Source: Sequoia sempervirens (lineage: Eukaryota > Streptophyta > Pinopsida > Cupressales > Cupressaceae). From it: DNA of 64,000 nucleotides. Made by a program: the position numbers and the translations under genes. The stretch lies in NCBI GenBank assembly GCA_007258455.2, contig VDFB02000001.1, positions 10,419,755 to 10,483,754 of the forward strand. Direction: 5' to 3'. Below are positions 1 to 10,284 of this stretch, in pieces. The notes below the pieces were generated by a model. The model saw only the letters and a list, made by a program, of their open reading frames with translations, did not search any database and was not told the origin of the DNA. The stretch's first letter is position 1. Each line of letters begins with the position of its first letter.

Positions 1-531
1 TCTGCCCCCATCAAAACTAGAACCACCTGTGGACATAGCACATAAATGTGCTCCCATGCCCAAACATGCAGCAAGGTCACTCCAGCTCCCAGCGCTCTGC
101 CATCCACATACACATACTCATGCAAATCCCTGTAGAGTGAGGCCAAATATATGGGCCCCCAGGCGAAGCGAACTGGTCTATGCCAGACCATCCTCTCCCA
201 GCAGTATCCCCATCCAAGACTGAAATACCGCCCTCGTCTGTCTAGGGCAACCAAGCCTAAAATGATTGTCGCAATGGCCCAGTGGAAGGGAGGTGCTATA
301 AATTTGTACCTCTCCAGCTCGATCTGACCCTCATGGTAGATAATGTCCCGAAGGGCGAGGAATTGGGTGCAGCAATCGCGTCGCTCCTCCATGTCGTAGA
401 TCACCTGGCGGCCATGAATGGGCAATCATACTATCCACCAGATGTCCTCTAATGTGATGGTTGCCTCACCTATGGGAAGATGAAATGATGACGTCTCGTT
501 GTGTCACCACTCCGCCAGCGCTGACAACATC
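1..531 (-). pseudogene. Plant mobile domain (PMD, aminotransferase-like) protein, broken fragment
   Basis: Read on the minus strand from about 530 to the edge, one frame gives a typical plant mobile domain: an EW-stop-HNETSSFHLPIGEATITLED start, then DIWWIV, LPIHGRQVIYDMEERRDC, and a tryptophan-rich tail with HWAIATIILGLVALDRRGRYF and HVWAWEHIYVLCP. PMD proteins occur as host genes linked to transposon silencing and as passengers of gypsy and MULE elements. Two stops interrupt the frame, both TGA where the family has Trp or Arg, as expected from methylcytosine decay. A frame-shifted upstream part (LWHIAYATPMHTPQ) reaches about 620. It sits antisense inside the gypsy element, so it is most likely an element-borne ORF. 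It is certainly non-functional as read. Confidence 0.78.
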
Positions 532-1632
532 CTGAGGTGTGTGTGCATGGGTGTTGCATATGCAATATGCCATAATCTTGCAGCCCCCAGCCGATCCTGA
601 TCTCTGTCGCTAAGGTCCCGAAGAATGCGCGCTAGATCCCGTGACCGGTGCTCTCAAGAATAAAGCTCCCTAGGTCCATCCTGCATCATGCAAGGTCAGC
701 ATGTTAAAAAATTTGGAACAATTCCTGACGTAACACCTCAAACTTGTTCCCAGCGGTGCAGTTAGTGAAGGCATTGCAATTTGAGCTTTCTCAAACTCCG
801 ACGCTGAACCCAAAATTTAGCCAAAAAGCACCACCATGACACATTTTAACCCCAATGTTGCAGTTTTCATTGAAAAGGGCGCCGCCACAGTGCACTTTTC
901 CAAACTGGCTTGCCGAGTCCAAGCCGAGCCCAAGCCCAGTGGTGGAGTTTTTAAATTCCAAATTGCACCACTGCAGTGCAAAAAGGCCAAAAGTGGTGCA
1001 CTTTAAACACCGTGCGACACTATAATAGCGCCACTCGAGTCGAGCTCCCCTTAAAAGCAGTAATAAATGCACTAAAATGAAAAAATGAAGCTTTAGTTAG
1101 GGTCACATACTGGGGCACCGATGCTAGGTGGCCGCTGGTAGGTCCGAACTCGATCAGAAATATGTAGAGGAATTTGTAGTTGTTCCATATCGTCAGGAGG
1201 TCAGAGCTCGAATTTCAAGGTTTGCTAGCGGAGGTGTGTGAAAATGACTTGAAAGTGACCCCTTGGGCCCCTTTTAAGCCTAAAAATTAGGGTTTCTTGA
1301 CCCTCTAGGGCTGTCTTGCTAGGGTTTTGGACCCCCGAACCTATTTTTGTCTATTCGAGGCTTGTTTTTCATCGTTTTATTATGTTTAGACACGTTTTTA
1401 GCCTCTCGGACCCCTTCCAGACTTGTCGGGCACTTTATCACTTTTTTTTGTGAGATCACCCAAAAAAACTAAAATTTTCGTTCAATATCTCAAGGGGGCA
1501 TTATAATGGCATATTTTCTCTTCCCATGCAGCAATAGGGCAAGTTTTTAATATTGAAATTTTTTGGCTTTGATCGAGATCGTTTATTCTTTGAACCAACT
1601 CATCAAGTGCATTGCTTCAAAGAGGGACAAAA
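532..1632. other. Non-coding tail of the gypsy element
   Basis: No credible coding region beyond the frame-shifted PMD remnant up to about 620. The stretch is moderately GC-rich up to 1300 and then pyrimidine-rich. It ends in two purine tracts, CTCAAGGGGGCATTATAATG near 1490 and AAGAGGGACAAAA at 1619-1632. The second abuts the LTR and is the likely polypurine tract; the first resembles the gypsy/Tat tract as well and may be a duplicate. Confidence 0.5.
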
Positions 1633-2906
1633 TGTAGACACTGAAAATATACTGATTGACATCGTGCATTTGATCCTGACTTACTAACATTGTTTCTTCC
1701 TAAATCATTCCTCGGTCTAACCATTTAATCAAATTCCCTTATCTGATTAAATTCATCAATATTCATCTCTTAATTAAATAAATCATTTTGTCTAATTAAG
1801 TCACTTTCTCTTGTTAATTAAATCAATCTATCTCGATCTAATTATCCCTATTTAATTAAATAATCAATTTATTTGATTAAATCTCTAAAGTCTATCCATT
1901 AAATTAAATAAATTAAAACCTTATTTGATTTAATCTAACACCATCCCTTTTAATTAAATAAATCAAAATCTTTATTTAATTAGCTCTTATCATATTCCTC
2001 TCTTTGATTTAAACAAATCCATAAATCTAAATCAAATAAGTCACATCATCTAATCTCCTATTAAATTAATTAACCCTTAATTAATTTAATCTAATCTCAT
2101 GTCACATCCTCTAGATAATGTAAGTTGCACATGAAAATAGATTTAATTCATTTATTAAATCCTTATTTTCCTCAAAGGCATCTCTTTGGAATATTCTCTC
2201 AATTTGAATTCAAAAATTCCAAGTCGTATCCAACAAGGCATTTAAAACCTTTACATGTCCTTTGCCTTGAGCCAAGTGGCATTTATTGCATTTTCCCTTC
2301 CCTCTTACATGTCATTTCAACAAATTTGAATTTCAAATATTGGCATTTATTGGCACAAACCCCAAATCTTGCACAACCATCATCCATTCATAGCTTGACA
2401 AGTGGCACCATATCATTAGATGAATGTTAGTCCCACATTGCTCAAATTTGGGCATTCATCCATCTTGAAATCCTATAAATGAAGGGCCCCTCTCCTCATT
2501 TTTATCATCCACAATCCAAGCAAAGTTACCATGCTCAAATATCTCTTGAGTTTCATCCATTATCATTGAGTCATAGTTAGGTTTTGCAGATTTTGGCTTG
2601 GAGTCTTCATATTTCATCAACAAAGTGGATCAATCTCTTTAATATTCGAATCTTGCATCATAAGAATTGGGAAAGGGCCAATTTTCACATCAAATTGGCA
2701 CCAATTTCCCCATGGGATCAAGTGTTTGTTATTTAAATTAGGATTTAATCTAGTTTTTATCATTTCATTGTGTTCTTGCTTATTTTCTTTCCTATTTTGA
2801 GTTTGCAAATGGATTTCATGGGGAATCCTTCTTTTAGCTTGCAAATCCTTGTCTAACTCATTTATTCATGTTGTTTTATAGGTACTAGGAAAAGGGTTCG
2901 CACACT
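1633..2906 (+). repeat. 3' LTR of the Tat-like gypsy element
   Basis: About 1.27 kb starting TGTAGACACTG just after the polypurine tract and ending ...GGTTCGCACA just before Copia RT sequence. The first half is a low-complexity series of TTAATTAAAT/TTTGATTTAA words. A plausible promoter region lies near 2470 (CCTATAAATGAAGG). An inverted, truncated copy of the same LTR lies at 3292-4378 inside CACTA A. Confidence 0.72.
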
Positions 2907-2952
2907 CCCTAATCATCACCTTGTTGTTACCAATAAACATGTCATCAACATA
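2907..2952 (-). pseudogene. Copia F reverse transcriptase, C-side piece of the YVDD motif
   Basis: On the minus strand this reads YVDDMFIGNNKVMIRE, the catalytic motif of Ty1/copia reverse transcriptase with its downstream beta-strand. Its upstream half lies 15.9 kb away at 18845 and ends in LIIIL. The two halves join in frame across CACTA A, with the triplet TAT (ATA on the plus strand) duplicated. Downstream of the motif the RT is cut by the gypsy LTR. Confidence 0.85.
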
Positions 2953-3291
2953 CACTAGTACAAAAACAACAATATATGATTAAAAAACTACTAAAAAAAA
3001 CGTATAAATAACTGAACATGATCACATGACCATTAATAGTTATTTCCAATCACTTATAACGTGACTAGATTGATGACTAAACCATTTTTATCCATTTATT
3101 GGTTGTTTTGATTGATCGATTTGGAGTATATTTAGTCATTGATTGTTGTAATTTGGTCACTTATTTAGTGATTTTTTATTCACTGATATAATTAACTGGT
3201 CACTTATTTAGTCATTTTTATGCATTGATTTATGTGCATTGGTAGTGTATTTAGTCATTAATTTTAATCATCATTTTGATCAATTTGGTAG
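2953..3291 (+). repeat. CACTA A left terminus and subterminal repeats ('ACAAAAACAAC' end)
   Basis: Begins CACTAGTACAAAAACAAC. From 3060 to 3270 the motif TTTAGTCAT/TGGTCACTTATTTAG recurs about every 40-60 bases, in the place where CACTA transposases bind subterminal repeats. Its inverted counterpart is 46960-47474 in CACTA B. Confidence 0.8.
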
Positions 3292-4378
3292 TGTGCAAAC
3301 CCCAACCTTGGTACCTACAAAACAACAAGAATAAATGAGTTAGACAAGAGATTGCAAACCAAAACAAGGATTCCCCATGAAATCCATTTACAACTTCAAA
3401 CGAGGAAAGAAAATAACAAAGAACACAATGAAAATGATGAAACAAAGATTAAATCCTAATTAAATGTGCAAACTCATGATCCCATGGGGGAATTGGTGCA
3501 AATTTGATGTGAAAATTGGCCCTTTCCCAATTTCTATGATGCAAGCTTGATGTGTTGAAGATGATTGATCCACTTTGTTGATGAATAATGAGAACTCCAA
3601 GCCAAAATCTGCAAAAAACCTAGCTATGACTCAATAATAATGGATGAGATTCAAGAGATATTTGAGCATGGTAACTTTGCCTAAATTGTGGATGATCAAA
3701 TGAGGATATGAGCTCTTTATTTATAGAATTCCAAGATGGACGAATGTCCAAATTTGAGCAATGTGGGACTAAAATTCATCAAATGGTATGATGCCACTTG
3801 TCAAGCTATGAATGGATGAAGGATGCAAGATTTGGGGTTTGTGCCAATAAATGCATAATTTTGAATTTTAAATTTGTTGAAATGACATGTAAGAGGGAAG
3901 GAAAATGCAATAAATGCCACTTGGCTCAAGGCAAAGGACATATAAGATGAATTTATTGCCTTGTTGGATGTACATGTCGACTTGAAATTTTTGAATTCAA
4001 ATTGAGAGAATATTCCAAAAGATGCCTTGTGAGGAAAATAGAGATTTAATAAATGAATTAAATCTATTTTCATGTGCAACTTGCATTATCTAGAGGATGG
4101 GACATGAGATGAAATTAAATTAATCAAAGGTTAATTAATTTAATGAGAGAGGTTAGATGATGTGACCTATTTGACACAAATTTATGGATTTCTTTAAATC
4201 AAATAAGAGAGGAATATGATAATAGGCTAATTAAATAAGGATTTTGATTTATTTAATTAAAAGAGATGGTGTTAGATTAAATCAAATAAGGTTTTAATTT
4301 AAAGGATAGACTTTAGAGATTTAATCAAATAAATTGAGATTTAATCAAATAAATTGATTATATAATTAAATAGGGATA
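3292..4378 (-). repeat. Truncated inverted copy of the gypsy LTR inside CACTA A
   Basis: Reverse-complement homology to 1841-2906 runs along the whole length, starting TGTGCAAACC at 3292 and stopping abruptly at AGGGATAAC/GGGGTGC near 4379, where aspartic proteinase sequence starts. The first 208 bases of the LTR are missing. It is therefore a truncated LTR independent of the one at 1633-2906. Together they make an inverted pair of about 1.07-1.09 kb arms around the CACTA terminus. Confidence 0.8.
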
Positions 4379-4379
4379 A

Positions 4380-5780
4380 CGGGGTGCTTCCTTTTCCACC
4401 ATGAATGAAGTTGTGCCTCAATACAACCAACCAAATTATTATTAGTCTCAATTTAGAAAGAATAAAAGTGTATTGTATATTGCATGTTTACAAAAGTCCA
4501 AACACAACAGAAAGATAAATCAAGTAAAAAAATGTAGCTTTGTCAACAAATGTCTTAAATAGAGTGTTCAACATAGGCTTGAAATATGCATATTGAACCG
4601 TTGATTTAAAAACCTTGTTCAAAATTTAAGAAAGGTGATACACTCGGATTATAGAATGAAGTTGGCATTATAGAATGAAGGCTATCAACACTAACTAGAC
4701 TGGAACAACATTATCAATAGAAATTTCTTGGAAACCAAGCCCAAGAATGCTTTTAGACTTAGACAACAAAAATTTCAACCTTCATTCATGTGTTGTCTCA
4801 GTAAAGACTTGCACCATGAAAGAATATATTTATACATAAATTCCAAATTAAGTTGATGAGAAAATATATTTGATATCCAAGTAGGAAGCCTTAACATCCA
4901 AAAATTACTAACCTGATGTTTCACAACACGTTTCCCAACTGTGACATCATCTTTACTTAAGAAATCGAATATTGATCCACTACCATATTGGATCTCATAC
5001 GATTCTCCTTCACAAACAAGAAATGATAAATATCAATTGTTTAGAAACTTCCTTAATATCCCCATGTAAACAAACTAAACTAAGTGAGATTAAGGGTTTG
5101 AAGTAGAGTGCCATCTTCTTGGTATGTGCTTTAATTTGATCACATGACTTGTATCTTGAATGAAAATAGCAAGCTAGCTACACTATAAAATAATTTAAAT
5201 CATTGTTAGAAAAATAACCACGAAATCCTCTTTAATTAACATAATCCTTCTAGTTATTTCATGACAAGATATTTCAGTTAATTTATTTCTAGATATTAAC
5301 CATCAATTTATTTCTAGATATTAACCATCAATTTATTTACTGTATATAATTTCCCAAAATTCAGAATTTGAATGTAATGAAACTAACCATAATTACCAAT
5401 GATTTGACACCAAAATGTAGCACATGCTCCTTTCATCTCTTAAAACTTCTACAATGTGGGAAATCTTCTTGGAGAAAGTTGTAACGTGTAGAATCAAAGG
5501 AGAGTGTTGATCATGTCCCATATATAAAGCTCTCTCCTTCAATGCAGTCAACAATAATCAAGCCCAAGGATGCCACCAAACTTAGATAACAAAAATGTCA
5601 ACCCTGGTTCATGTGTTGTCTCAGTAAAGACCTACACCATGAAAGAATCCATTTATACATAGATTACAAATTAAGTTGATGAGAAACGATCTTTGATATC
5701 CACCTGGGAAGCCTTAACATCCAAAAATTAATAACCTGATGTTTCACAACAAGTTTCCCAACTGTGACATCATCTTTACT
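4380..5780 (-). pseudogene. Captured aspartic proteinase (A1, phytepsin/cardosin type) gene fragment
   Basis: On the minus strand one exon reads GESYEIQYGSGSIFDFLS then KDDVTVGKRVVKHQ, the flap region of plant aspartic proteinases, followed by an intron. The next exon reads [16 protein letters not shown] with [11 protein letters not shown] in the intact copy. Neither catalytic DTG/DSG segment is included. The fragment holds intron sequence, so it was copied from genomic DNA. A second partial copy of the same exons (5565-5780) lies upstream, fused after GLGL to a segment of unknown origin (about 5410-5565), so the cargo was tandemly duplicated. A homologous fragment lies in CACTA B at 45540-46518 in the opposite orientation. 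It cannot make a protease. Confidence 0.85.
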
Positions 5781-5856
5781 ATGTGAAATTAATCCACTCT
5801 TGCCTTGATCTTTTACTCTTCTACAAATATGTACATTGTAATTTTTCTATGACCAT

Positions 5857-7916
5857 TCAAACCATTTGCTCAAGAGGCTTTAAAGCTGCAGGGGCCTCAA
5901 CACTCCTTTGTAAAATTTTGCACAAATTTATTAAGGTGTGACGTACAAGTTTCCATTTCTTGAATAATGGGTCCAATATAGGTACATGGGCCTTTATTTG
6001 ATCAACTGCTTGGGACAAGGAGACATAATTACATTCATACACATTTTCCAAATTTTTCACAATTTGTTTAACCCTATGCTCCAAGATCTTTTCCAATACC
6101 GTGAGGGTTTGTCTCTTTGCTCCTTCCTTTGTTTCTTCATAAGTATTTTTCAACTTCTTAATTTCTTATTTTAGCACATTTACTTGTTCAACAATGATTG
6201 CACCTGTATCAGTCTAGATGGCAAGGGGCTTGTATACTATTAATTTTATGCTTTGGGAAGGACCTACTCCCTTCAAATACTCTTTCAATTTCACATTTTC
6301 TATGAATAACCTATTCACTTCATCATTCAGATTAGTTCGTGCTTTCTCATATTCTGCCAATCTAAGCTCCATACCTTTAACCACAACCCTAGTAAACATT
6401 TTTGAGTGCATTTTCATAATAGATGCCTCCAATTTCATGTGTCTTGAAGTGTCTTTACCATGCAATCCCTCTCATTTCTTGTACAACATCAAGCAATCTT
6501 GGTTTTTCTATTCTTTTTTTCTTTTTCTGAAATGCTAGGGTTTCAATTCTTGGATTGTAACATGTGCCACTCATTCCCTCATCTAAATTGAATTGAGAAA
6601 CCAACATGGGATCTTCTTGGATTCTTACTTGATCCAGTAAGAATATTCTTTTAACTACATTCTATAAATAATTAGTATATTGCTTTCTAAGACCAATTTT
6701 CTTGCTTCTTGGTGGATAACAGTAATTCCATTAATCTTGAGTTCTTCAAAAGTCTAGGAAACAATATGGTCATGTTGTGACTCCTCAATTCCCATCTTAT
6801 TAATTTGGAGTCTCTCCTCAAATTATTTCATTTTTATCTTAATCCAAAAATCCTTAAACTTGGGAGTTTGAATAAAGTCATCATGTTCAATAAATTTAAG
6901 GGCAGCAATCACCATTTCATCATCATGCACTTCTTGATCATTATGCCCATGTACATCCACTCTTTCTTTTGGTTTGTGAGGATCAATTGCAAGCTTAGGG
7001 GGTGGTTGATCAACTTCATCATCTTTAAAATTCAAAATTACATCAAATACCTCTTCAGTATCCCCTACTCCTTTACTTATTTCATATGCCACTAAGGGGG
7101 CCACTCCATGTGTCTTCTTCCTTTTAGGAAGTGGTTGCTTAAGGGATGCCTCTGATTATATTATGGTAGTGTTTAGTAGGGGCTCTATGATTACAATACC
7201 ACTTGGTTTGATGGGAAACTTGGAGTGTTTTGAAGACCGACCCTCAAGTTTCTTTTCTAGTTCAACATATAATCTTTCAAAGTTGTCAATTATTAAGTTC
7301 ATCCTTTTGATAGGATCTTCTTCTTCAACATAGAATCCTTGGAATCCAGTGTCTCTTTTCTTCTTCTCCTCCTCAAGCCTCTTTATGATTTCTCACTTCG
7401 TCTTCCTCTGAAAAAATTCATGAGCTATAAATCAATTTCTTATTACATCTTCTTTGTAATCCATTACATTGGTAATCCCAACTCTAGTGAGAAGTATCTA
7501 TTTTATAAAATTAATATTCCCTTCAAGATCAAAGACCCTTTCTTCTCGTGACTTCATGAATACCTCATTTTCAAATAGTTTTGTAGTTCTTCAAGAGTTT
7601 TAGACCCTACAGATAGCTACTCACATTTAGTTAGGTCAAGGAGGAATGCCCCCTTTTTCCATCTTTTCATAACATCTTGCTCCATCCATAACATTTTCTC
7701 CATAAATTCTAAAAATGCAATTCAAATAGAAATAAATTTAGGAAAAACATGTGGGGCTTGAGGACACCCATAGACCCTTATTACTATTTGGTTTGCTAAG
7801 AAGAACCAGTTACCGAAATTGTGAGTGTGTCCTTGCTTTGGCTTCAATGCCAAAGGTATTAATACTTGCATGATTTTATTAGGAAATCTTGGTGAAATAT
7901 GACCAAGATTGGCCAT
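5857..7916 (-). pseudogene. Broken downstream part of an unidentified coiled-coil-like ORF
   Basis: Short open stretches run in one direction after the ORF at 8056-8892, separated by stops and frame changes. They include an acidic region with NFKDDEVDQPPPKLAI, basic PLPKRKKTHG, and heptad-like helices (MELRLAEYEKARTNLND and NRLFIENVKLKEYLKG) that suggest a coiled coil. The end (5857-6153) is another charged helical stretch. I recognise no family. It probably continues the protein starting at 8892, which would make a second CACTA gene of about 1000 codons. That is an inference from position and strand, not from homology. Confidence 0.4.
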
Positions 7917-8055
7917 GACCTTTACTATGAAATCATCATGAAATATTACATAATCACTATTTTTACATCTAATATCCTAGATGTAACACAAATTTTGTAT
8001 AGGCAACCTATTCCCTTCATCATCAGTCACTCCCAAATACATTCTTTTAGTCTAT

Positions 8056-8892
8056 CTATTTTTGTTTTGGTACATTATTAAATGACACAACATAGAGTAT
8101 TTCTTGAAAGTGATGGTTGCTAAGTTCTCTTACTTGCAAAAATCCCTCATGTAGCCCTTTCTCAATTTCAGCAACAAAGTCATACTCAATGTTGACTTCA
8201 AGATTTCGTATCTTCATTGTCATCATCATGAGATAGGTTGGAATCCTCTCTTTAGTATCTATTCCAAGCTTTTGGCACAAAGAAAAATAAGTTCTTTTGA
8301 AATATACTTGGAAGTCTTCTATGGAAAATGGCTCAATTTGGGAGGGGGAGATAGGTATCCTCCTATTGTTTACACCCCTTGTTATGTGTAAAGGAATTTC
8401 ATCACTCTTGTACATTTTTCTCAATCTCCTATAATCCTCCCCACTTCTGTCCAAGTTGATCTTAGTGATACCTTTCTTATTTAACATAAAACACTCTATA
8501 ATTGCTTCTTTAGTCATCATCACTAATGGTGAACCATCTAGCATTCTTATAGTCCTGGTAGCTGGGTGATAATATTGTGCCAATACTTTAATAAACTCAA
8601 CATCTACGAAGACATTTGGGACTACAAATTTGGCCAAATCTAAGGTCCAAGGATTCAAAATTGGAATCTTGTCATCCCTTTTTTCATAGAAGTACCAAAT
8701 TAGATCCCACCCTGAGATAGGGATAATTGGGTCTCTACATCCATGGGCTCTATCTTTAAACATATTTTTGAATCCTCTATTTATAGAATTAGGTAACACA
8801 TCTAAAATGGATTTTTGCAGGGACCTCTTCTCTCTTTTAGAAACTGTGGACTCTTCCATTTTACTTGCAAGTTGACTTATTTTGGGTGACAT
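8056..8892 (-). CDS. Unidentified 278-aa ORF, possible second gene of CACTA A
   Basis: This is the longest uninterrupted minus-strand frame in the left half, starting MSPKISQLASKMEES. It has a basic N-terminus, a WDLIWYFYEKRDDKIP motif near residue 65, a hydrophobic YYHPATRTIRMLDGSPLVMM segment in the middle, and mixed helices to the end. I do not recognise the family, and no zinc finger or catalytic motif is obvious. It lies downstream of the transposase on the same strand, which is where En/Spm-like elements may carry a TNPA-type DNA-binding protein. A retroelement accessory ORF is equally possible: the segment MLDGSPLVMMTKEAII loosely resembles ILDKPYLITKESIE in element C. Open length well above chance in this AT-rich, stop-laden setting suggests real coding history. 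Confidence 0.5.
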   Translation of the reverse strand: MSPKISQLASKMEESTVSKREKRSLQKSILDVLPNSINRGFKNMFKDRAHGCRDPIIPISGWDLIWYFYEKRDDKIPILNPWTLDLAKFVVPNVFVDVEFIKVLAQYYHPATRTIRMLDGSPLVMMTKEAIIECFMLNKKGITKINLDRSGEDYRRLRKMYKSDEIPLHITRGVNNRRIPISPSQIEPFSIEDFQVYFKRTYFSLCQKLGIDTKERIPTYLMMMTMKIRNLEVNIEYDFVAEIEKGLHEGFLQVRELSNHHFQEILYVVSFNNVPKQK

Positions 8893-10284
8893 GATGAAGA
8901 ATTTAATCCTACTTGATTTCTTTAAGTGTCTACTTGTAGAAGCAAATTTAGTTCTTATACACTTGCTATAAAGGGTTTATGTGAACTTACTCGATGAAAT
9001 CATAGCTACAGAGTCTTCTCGCTTGAACTCCCTTTCCATTGGTATGCTGAGTTGTGTGAATGATTGCCAAAATTTCATTGAGTCCCAAGTAATATTTGCT
9101 ACTATGCTTGGTCACCTCACTATTAATGTTGATTTGTGAAAAATATTTCATAATCTACCCATATTTTGAGTTTGAATACATGCCTTTGATCTTGGGAAAT
9201 TGAATGGTTCATGTTTAGAGGTGTAATCATTAAATGCTTTGGCAGCTTGTACCACAGTACCACTCTATCATTTCAAGATCACTGCGGGTTAGAGTTAGCA
9301 GTATCGCCACCCCATGCACACCCCTTGGACTCTTGCAGGATGGCAGGTTAATTCTAGCAGTTGAGTGATTATTCATTGCCATACTACTTTGTCATATCAA
9401 GACTGCAACAGGGTAGTGATATGGTAGGGTTAGCAGTATTGCCACCTCATGCACACCCCTTTGGGCTCCTACGAGACATCAAGTTAATTCTAGCGGTTGA
9501 GTGATTGTTCACCACCATACCATAGTGTCACTATTTACCCCTTGTAGGGCTATGGTTTACTGTTTACTTTAGTTGTTAACATGTTCTCACCGCCACCCCA
9601 AGCTATTCATATTTGGTTGTCGAAGTATTGGAGTAAGCATTTGTATGTTGACCTATATGTCCCACCATACCATGCTATTCATATTTGGTTGTCACGGTAT
9701 TGCGGTAAGAATTTGTACATTGACCTATATGTCCCACCATGCCACACATAGCTCTATTAACTACTATGGTAGTGCATTATTGGATTTTATTATGAATGAA
9801 GTATTTTGATATCATTTTATTGAGAAGATTGAACAGTTTTCTAATTTTGCAGTCTCTCATTTTTAGTTTTTAGTGTCAGTCAAACCTAAGAGATTATTTC
9901 TTTGTTTTTAATGAGGATGTTTAGTTCACCTAATGTTAAGATATCTATATGTATTATTAAATCACAAATGTTCTTTATATGTTTTGATCTAGAAAACATA
10001 TAAGACATACAAGAAATTATATTCTAACTAAATAAAATTAATTTCAAATTTTCAACCAAAGTATGAAAACTAAAAAGAATGATTGAACCTAACTTTAAAT
10101 GCACTTCAAATCATCAGTGAACATCTCAAGTTTTGTATACAATGTACCAACAGAATAATGATGATTGCATTCAAAAATGTATCAATAAAACAATAGTGAA
10201 TAAGCATACCTATACTCAGATCTTTATTACATTCAATAATAAATTGCACCATACATATAACCAAAGTTTAGGTGATAAGCTAAC
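8893..10284. repeat. Spacer in CACTA A with two small tandem duplications
   Basis: No credible gene. Two imperfect units of about 130 bases lie at about 9260-9400 and 9410-9545 (shared words TTAGCAGTAT and CACCCCATGCACACCCCTT, also GAGTGATT). Two units of about 73 bases lie at 9600-9672 and 9673-9745 (shared word GACCTATATGTCCCACCAT). The short ORF at 9573-9809 is a by-product of the second repeat. Confidence 0.6.

Larger units (their letters stand above)
1..2906 (+). mobile_element. 3' part of a Ty3/gypsy (Tat-like) retrotransposon
   Basis: This is the downstream end of a plus-strand LTR retrotransposon that continues off the left edge. A purine tract (AAGAGGGACAAAA) stands directly before an LTR beginning TGTAGACACTG at 1633. 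The LTR ends near 2906, where minus-strand Copia reverse transcriptase sequence begins, so this element inserted into that Copia. Upstream of the LTR lies an antisense plant mobile domain pseudogene. Antisense extra ORFs between pol and the 3' LTR are known in Tat-lineage gypsy elements, which is why I prefer Tat. No pol sequence is inside the window, so the lineage is an inference; the LTR and polypurine tract are seen directly. Confidence 0.72.

Noticed and set aside
29..223. 64-aa plus-strand ORF and similar short ORFs at 791-1072 and 9573-9809
   Set aside because: The first is antisense to the PMD pseudogene; the second shows no recognisable domain; the third comes from a tandem repeat.
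9260..9545. CRISPR-like spaced repeats
   Set aside because: Only two long imperfect units, eukaryotic context, no regular spacers.
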